Source: Sphingopyxis sp. HIX
GTDB taxonomy: Bacteria > Pseudomonadota > Alphaproteobacteria > Sphingomonadales > Sphingomonadaceae
Reading direction: 5' to 3'
DNA length: 64,000 nucleotides
Assembly: GCF_001468285.1 (NCBI RefSeq)
Contig: NZ_LNSB01000019.1
Coordinates: 24,449 to 88,448 of the forward strand
In this document: in pieces, positions 59,377 through 64,000 of the stretch
Position numbering within the stretch: the first letter of the stretch is position 1
How the letters are laid out: every line of letters starts with the position of its first letter
The notes under the pieces: model-generated
Seen by the model: only the letters and a program-made list of their open reading frames with translations
The model's database searches: none
What the model was told of the DNA's origin: nothing
Made by a program: the position numbers and the translations under genes

Positions 59377-62300
59377 ATGCGTCTCAGCCATTTCTTCATC
59401 CGCCGCCCGATCTTCGCGGGCGTGATCGCGATCATCATCACGATCGTCGGCGCCTTCGCCTATTTCGGGCTGCCGGTGTCGCAATTCCCCGCGGTGGTCC
59501 CGCCGACGGTGACGGTCAGCGCCAATTATCCCGGCGCCTCGGCCGAGACCGTCGCCGACACCGTCGCCGCGCCGATCGAGCAGCAGATCAACGGCGTCGA
59601 CAACATGCTCTACCAGTCGTCGCAGTCGACCGGCGACGGGCGGCTGACGATCACCGTCACCTTCAAGCTCGGCACCGACCTCGATACGGCGCAGGTGCTG
59701 GTCCAGAACCGCGTCGCGCTCGCCGAGCCCAGCCTGCCCGAGGAAGTGCGGCGGCAGGGCGTCGTTGTGCGCAAGACCTCGCCTTCGTGGCTGATGGCGG
59801 TCAACGTGCTGTCGCCCGACGGCTCGCTCGATCGCAGCTATGTCTCCAATTACGCGCTGACCCAGCTCAAGGACAGGCTGACCCGCGTCGACGGTATCGG
59901 TGACGTCCAGGTGTTCGGCGCGCGCGACTATGCGATGCGCGTGTGGATCGACCCCGGCCGCGCCGCGGCGCTGGGCCTCACCGCGGGCGACATCGTGTCG
60001 GCGCTGCGCGAACAGAATGTCCAGGTCGCCGCCGGTACCGTCGGCCAGCCGCCCTTCGACACCGGCGCCGCGCACCAGCTCAGCGTCGAGACGCAGGGCC
60101 GCTTCAAGACCGCGGGCGAGTTCGCGAACATCATCGTGCGCACCGCGCCCGACGGCGCGATCACGCGGCTCAGCGATGTCGCGCGCGTCGAGCTGGGCGC
60201 CGAGGATTATGGCGTGAACGCCTATCTCTCGGGCCAGGATTCGATCATCATGGGCATCACCCAGCGCCCCGGCACCAACGCGCTCGCCGCCGCCGAGGGC
60301 GTGAAGGCGCAGCTCGCCGAAGCGTCGAAGAGCTTCCCCAAAGGGCTCGAGTACAAGATCATCTGGAATCCGACCGAGTTCATCAGCGAATCGATGACCG
60401 CGGTGCAAAAGACGTTGCTCGAGGCGATGATCCTCGTCGTCATCGTCATCCTCGTCTTCCTGCAGAGCTGGCGCGCCGCGATCATCCCGATCATCGCCAT
60501 TCCCGTGTCGCTGATCGGCACCTTCGCGGTGCTCGCCGCGCTCGGTTATTCGCTCAACACGCTGTCGATGTTCGGGCTGGTGCTCGCGATCGGCATCGTC
60601 GTCGACGACGCGATCGTCGTCGTCGAGAATGTCGAACGCAACATGGAGCATGGCCTGTCCCCAGGCGAAGCCGCGCACACCTCGATGGACGAGGTGTCGG
60701 GCGCGCTCGTCGCGATCGTGCTCGTGCTCTGCGCGGTGTTCGTGCCGACGACCTTCCTCACCGGGATCACCGGCGAATTCTATCGCCAGTTCGCGGTGAC
60801 GATCGCCACCGCCACCGTGATCTCGCTCATCCTCTCGCTCACCCTGTCGCCCGCGCTCGCCGCGATGCTGCTGCGCCCGCGCGCCACGGAGGCTCCCGCC
60901 TCGGGCTGGCGCCGCTACGCCTGGCAGGCAGGCGACAAGTTCAACCGCAGCTTCGACCGGATGAGCGGCTGGTACGCCGTGACCGTGCGCCGCATCGTCG
61001 CCGCGCCGCGCAAGGCCCTCGCCACCTATGGCGCCTTGATCGCCGCGACCGCCGCGATCTTCTGGGCCACCCCCGCGGGTTTCGTTCCCGCACAGGACCA
61101 GGGCTATGCGCTCGCCGCGATCCAGCTCCCCCCGGGCAGCTCGATCCAGCAGACCGACGCCGTGCTCAAGAAGGTGGTGAAGAAACTGCTCGAGGTGCCC
61201 GGCACCGAGGCGGCGGTGATGTTCGCCGGCTTCGACGGCGCCTCGGGCACCCAGGCGTCGAACGCCGGCGCCGCCTATGTCACCTTCAAGCCTTTCTCGG
61301 AGCGTGCCGGTACCGACCGCACCGAGGCCAATATCGAAAACGACATGCGCGCGGCGCTCGCCGACGTGAACGACGCCTTCGTCTTCGTCATCCCGCCGCC
61401 CGTCATCCAGGGCATCGGCAACGGCGGCGGTTACCGCATGATCGTGCAGGATCGCAGCGACGCCGGCTATCAGGCGCTCGAACAGGCGGGCGGCCAGCTG
61501 ATCGGCGCCGCACACCAGCAGCGCGAGCTCGCCAACGTCTTCACCCTCTACAACACCGCGACGCCGCGCGTGTACGCTGACATCGACCGCGCCAAGTCCG
61601 ACATGCTCGGGGTGCCGCCGGCGCGGGTGTTCGAGGCGCTGCAGGTCTATCTCGGCTCGGCCTATGTCAACGACTTCAACCTGCTCGGGCGCACCTTCCG
61701 GGTCACCGCGCAGGCCGATGCCGCGGCGCGCGACGATCCGGCGGACATCGCGCAGCTTAAGACGCGCTCGAACACGGGCGAGATGGTGCCGCTCGGCGCG
61801 GTCGCGACCTTCAGTGACCGGACCGGCCCCTATCGCGTCACCCGCTACAACCTCTTCCCCGCGGTCGAGGTCGATGGCGAGACCGCAGCCGGTTATTCGA
61901 CCGGCCAGGCGATCGCGGTGATGGAAAAGGTCGCCGAAGAGCTTCCCGCGGGCTTCTCGGCCGAATGGACCGACATCGCCTTCCAGCAGAAGGCGGCGGG
62001 CAATATCGCGGCGCTGATCTTCGCGCTGTCGGTGGTGTTCGTCTTCCTCGTGCTCGCGGCGCAGTTCGAAAGCCTGACGCTGCCGCTCGCGATCATCCTG
62101 ATCGTGCCGATGACCTTGCTCGCCGCGATGGCGGGGGTGAATGTCCGGGGTCTCGACAACAATATCCTGACCCAGATCGGCCTCATCGTGCTCATCGCGC
62201 TCGCGGCGAAGAATGCGATCCTGATCGTCGAATTCGCCAAGCAGGCCGAGGAACGCGGCGCGAGCATCGTCGAGGCGGCGGTGGAGGCGGCGCGTGCGCG

Positions 62301-62553
62301 TCTCCGCCCAATCCTGATGACCAGCTTCGCCTTCATCCTCGGCGTGGCGCCGCTCGTCTGGGCCTCGGGCCCGGGATACGAGCTGCGCCAAGCGCTCGGC
62401 ACCGCGGTCTTCTACGGGATGATCGGGGTCACCTTCTTCGGGCTCGTCTACACGCCCAGCTTCTATGTCGTCTGCCGCACGCTCGGCGACCGCATCGCCG
62501 CCCGCCGCGGTCGCAGCGGATCCGCCGATCCCGTGCTGCAGCCCGCCGAATAA
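59377..62553 (+). CDS. RND efflux pump, HAE1 (AcrB/MexF-like)
   Basis: 1058 residues, full length, 12 transmembrane helices with two large periplasmic loops. Opens RLSHFFIRRPIFAGVIAIII, the usual start. Proton-relay residues Asp410-Asp411 (GIVVDDAIVVVEN) and the helix-10 Lys (LAAKNAILIVEFA) are present, so the pump should be active. Proton-driven trimer exporting hydrophobic drugs, dyes or solvents. Starts 93 nt after the adaptor gene. Confidence 0.96.
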   Translation: MRLSHFFIRRPIFAGVIAIIITIVGAFAYFGLPVSQFPAVVPPTVTVSANYPGASAETVADTVAAPIEQQINGVDNMLYQSSQSTGDGRLTITVTFKLGTDLDTAQVLVQNRVALAEPSLPEEVRRQGVVVRKTSPSWLMAVNVLSPDGSLDRSYVSNYALTQLKDRLTRVDGIGDVQVFGARDYAMRVWIDPGRAAALGLTAGDIVSALREQNVQVAAGTVGQPPFDTGAAHQLSVETQGRFKTAGEFANIIVRTAPDGAITRLSDVARVELGAEDYGVNAYLSGQDSIIMGITQRPGTNALAAAEGVKAQLAEASKSFPKGLEYKIIWNPTEFISESMTAVQKTLLEAMILVVIVILVFLQSWRAAIIPIIAIPVSLIGTFAVLAALGYSLNTLSMFGLVLAIGIVVDDAIVVVENVERNMEHGLSPGEAAHTSMDEVSGALVAIVLVLCAVFVPTTFLTGITGEFYRQFAVTIATATVISLILSLTLSPALAAMLLRPRATEAPASGWRRYAWQAGDKFNRSFDRMSGWYAVTVRRIVAAPRKALATYGALIAATAAIFWATPAGFVPAQDQGYALAAIQLPPGSSIQQTDAVLKKVVKKLLEVPGTEAAVMFAGFDGASGTQASNAGAAYVTFKPFSERAGTDRTEANIENDMRAALADVNDAFVFVIPPPVIQGIGNGGGYRMIVQDRSDAGYQALEQAGGQLIGAAHQQRELANVFTLYNTATPRVYADIDRAKSDMLGVPPARVFEALQVYLGSAYVNDFNLLGRTFRVTAQADAAARDDPADIAQLKTRSNTGEMVPLGAVATFSDRTGPYRVTRYNLFPAVEVDGETAAGYSTGQAIAVMEKVAEELPAGFSAEWTDIAFQQKAAGNIAALIFALSVVFVFLVLAAQFESLTLPLAIILIVPMTLLAAMAGVNVRGLDNNILTQIGLIVLIALAAKNAILIVEFAKQAEERGASIVEAAVEAARARLRPILMTSFAFILGVAPLVWASGPGYELRQALGTAVFYGMIGVTFFGLVYTPSFYVVCRTLGDRIAARRGRSGSADPVLQPAE

Positions 62554-62564
62554 GGAGAAAGCCC

Positions 62565-63968
62565 ATGCGCAATTTTCTCATCGCCACCGTGTCCGCGTTC
62601 ACGCTCGCCGCGTGCGCGGTCGGGCCGGACTTCGCCGCTCCCTCCTCCCCCGCGACGGCGTCCGGCCCCTTCCTCTCGACGAAGGCCGGGGTCACCACCA
62701 CCGCGCCCGCCGACGCCAACTGGTGGCGGCTCTACAACGACCCCGTGCTCGACGGGCTGGTGGCCGACGCGCTCGCCGCCAACACCGACGTCCGCGTCGC
62801 GGTGGCGCGCATCGCCAAGGCCCGCGCCGCCTTGCGCGAAGTCCGCGGCGACCGGCTGCCCAGCACCAACCTCAGCGCCGGCGCCAACTACGGCCGCGTC
62901 AGCGAAGGGCAGGTGCCCGCGGGCGCCGACCGCACCGGGTGGCAGGTCGATGCCGGGCTGACCGTCGGCTATGAGGTCGACCTCTTCGGCCGCGTCAGCC
63001 GCGGGGTCGAGGCGGCGCGCGGCGACCTCGCCGCCGCCGAGGCCGACGCCGACGCGGTGCGCGTGACGATCGTCGCCGAAACCGCGCGCGCCTACGCCGA
63101 TGCGGCGTCCTCGGCCGAGCGGCTCGCGGTCGCCGAAAAGATCGTCGCCTTGCTCGACCAGTCGGTAAAGCTCACCGCGCGCCGCGCCGAGGTCGGGCTG
63201 ACCACGCGCCTCGACACCGCGCGCGTCGCCGCGCTGCGCAACCAGCGCGCCGCCGACATCCCCGCGATCGCCGCCGAGCGCGACGCCGCGCTCTTCCGTC
63301 TCGCGACGCTCACCGGGCGCACCCCGGCGGACCTGCCGCCGATCGCCGCGGCGCGCACGACGACCTTGCGCCTCGACCAGCCGATCCCGGTCGGCGACGG
63401 CGCAGCGCTTCTGGCCCGCCGCCCCGACGTCGCCGCTGCCGAGCGCCGCCTCGCATCGGCGACCGCGCGCATCGGCGTCGCGACCGCGGACCTCTATCCT
63501 AAGGTCACGCTCGGCGCCTCGGTCGGCCAGACCAGCTCGGGCCTCGGCGACCTCTTCGGCGGCGGTCCGCTGCGCTGGTTGCTCGGCCCGCTGATCAGCT
63601 GGAACTTCCTCAACCAGGAAGCGACGCGCGCGCGCATCGAAGGCGCCGAGGCCGACACCCAGGCCGCGCTCGCGACCTTCGACGGCACCGTGCTCCGCGC
63701 GCTCGAGGAGACCGAGACCGCGCTCTCGGGCTACGCGCATATGCTCGACCGCCGCACCGCGCTGCAGTCGGCGCGCGACGAGGCACAGGTCGCGGTGCGC
63801 ATCACCCGCGCCCAGCAGCGCGAGGGCGCGATCGACGGCCTCGCCGCGCTCGACGCCGAACGCACCTTCGCCGAAGCCGAGGGTGCGCTGGCGCTCGCCG
63901 ACGCGCGCATCGCCGATGCGCAGGTCGACCTGTTCCGCGCGCTCGGCGGGCGGTGGGACGCAAGCTAA
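62565..63968 (+). CDS. RND outer-membrane factor, NodT family lipoprotein
   Basis: 467 residues from ATG 62565 (AAGGAGAAA upstream). Signal peptide with lipobox LAAC (Cys17), so lipid-anchored. Two OEP repeats with NWWRLYNDPVLDGLV (about 52-66) and RRPDVAAAERRLASA (about 285-299), typical of OprM/NodT. Trimeric outer-membrane channel completing the tripartite pump. Last gene of the operon, followed by a palindromic repeat. Confidence 0.95.
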   Translation: MRNFLIATVSAFTLAACAVGPDFAAPSSPATASGPFLSTKAGVTTTAPADANWWRLYNDPVLDGLVADALAANTDVRVAVARIAKARAALREVRGDRLPSTNLSAGANYGRVSEGQVPAGADRTGWQVDAGLTVGYEVDLFGRVSRGVEAARGDLAAAEADADAVRVTIVAETARAYADAASSAERLAVAEKIVALLDQSVKLTARRAEVGLTTRLDTARVAALRNQRAADIPAIAAERDAALFRLATLTGRTPADLPPIAAARTTTLRLDQPIPVGDGAALLARRPDVAAAERRLASATARIGVATADLYPKVTLGASVGQTSSGLGDLFGGGPLRWLLGPLISWNFLNQEATRARIEGAEADTQAALATFDGTVLRALEETETALSGYAHMLDRRTALQSARDEAQVAVRITRAQQREGAIDGLAALDAERTFAEAEGALALADARIADAQVDLFRALGGRWDAS

Positions 63969-63970
63969 AG

Positions 63971-63992
63971 CCCCTCCCCTTCAGGGGAGGGG
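63971..63992. repeat. GC hairpin repeat / possible terminator
   Basis: CCCCTCCCCT-TC-AGGGGAGGGG perfect 10-bp stem just after the efflux operon, followed by TTGGGGTG. A common sphingomonad intergenic repeat type; the window ends 8 nt later. Confidence 0.75.
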
Positions 63993-64000
63993 TTGGGGTG

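Noticed and set aside
59335..62391. 1018-codon open frame on the minus strand
   Set aside because: Fully antisense to the RND pump; rich in His/Arg/Asp/Glu repeats typical of shadow frames in GC-rich genes, with no recognisable domain.
1..64000. CRISPR array, insertion sequence, prophage or integron
   Set aside because: No regularly spaced repeats, transposase, integrase or phage structural genes were found.

Overview
The window is GC-rich, densely coded DNA that looks chromosomal and alphaproteobacterial, most likely from a sphingomonad (Sphingopyxis/Sphingomonas-like). Support: three TonB-dependent receptors, each beside a divergent or nearby regulator and catabolic genes; many TetR regulators; intergenic palindromic repeats of the type common in sphingomonads; a MASE1-GGDEF protein; and tight operons with 1- or 4-nt start/stop overlaps. 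No transposase, integrase, phage gene or CRISPR array was seen. The genus is an inference from gene content only.

Layout. (1) 1-3137: an exporter-type ABC transporter cut by the window edge, overlapping a bicovalent-flavin oxidase; this looks like the end of a natural-product (perhaps RiPP) cluster. (2) 3198-9848: a carbohydrate-type uptake locus with an aldose-1-epimerase-like protein, a ROK repressor, a TonB receptor, a Tat-exported 2H-phosphoesterase-like protein and a GPH sugar symporter; two copies of a palindrome lie between the divergent promoters. (3) 9903-25111: a catabolic cluster with aldehyde dehydrogenase, two SDRs, an N-acyl-D-amino-acid-deacylase-type amidohydrolase, a molybdopterin oxidoreductase, a TonB receptor, cytochrome P450, an APH-like kinase with a CrtC/AttH-like partner, and three TetR regulators. 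Two different operator families recur in its intergenic regions: TTAAATGnnCATTTAA three times, and a GACrAA-type 20-bp palindrome three times. They tie separate transcription units into two interlocked regulons and meet in one intergenic region (17443-17631).

(4) 25124-36544: a housekeeping/accessory mixture. It holds a TetR, a Gdx/SugE-type SMR exporter behind a strongly structured leader, a phospholipase C-type phosphoesterase, a VOC protein, ccmB and ccmA split by a palindromic repeat, a minimal metallopeptidase, phhB, a YoaK-type membrane protein, an APC permease, a JAMM protease pair, a zinc-ribbon protein, a DUF2975/Xre pair with an operator array, and a DUF2218/PadR pair with a perfect 14-bp palindrome. 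(5) 36545-38034: rplJ-rplL with leader and a strong terminator. (6) 38056-43081: a proline-rich membrane protein, then a divergent PLP enzyme / ATP-grasp ligase / nucleotidyltransferase set of unknown product, and a beta-gamma-crystallin-like secreted protein.

(7) 43182-53816: carotenoid oxygenase with a divergent TetR, a diguanylate cyclase, GST, an EamA transporter, a TonB receptor with a divergent TetR, RidA and a ferredoxin-NADP reductase. (8) 53973-54046: tRNA-Gln(CTG). (9) 54219-56512: TfdA/TauD dioxygenase coupled to a FAD/NAD-binding protein. (10) 56611-63968: TetR plus an RND efflux operon (unknown small protein, adaptor, pump, outer-membrane factor) whose promoter is bracketed by TATACCG-type operators and whose leader carries a possible 9-codon peptide and a long hairpin.

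The most notable unexplained signals are the interlocked operator families of the 9.9-25 kb cluster, the leader of the SMR gene, the leader of the RND operon, and the PLP/ATP-grasp/nucleotidyltransferase set.
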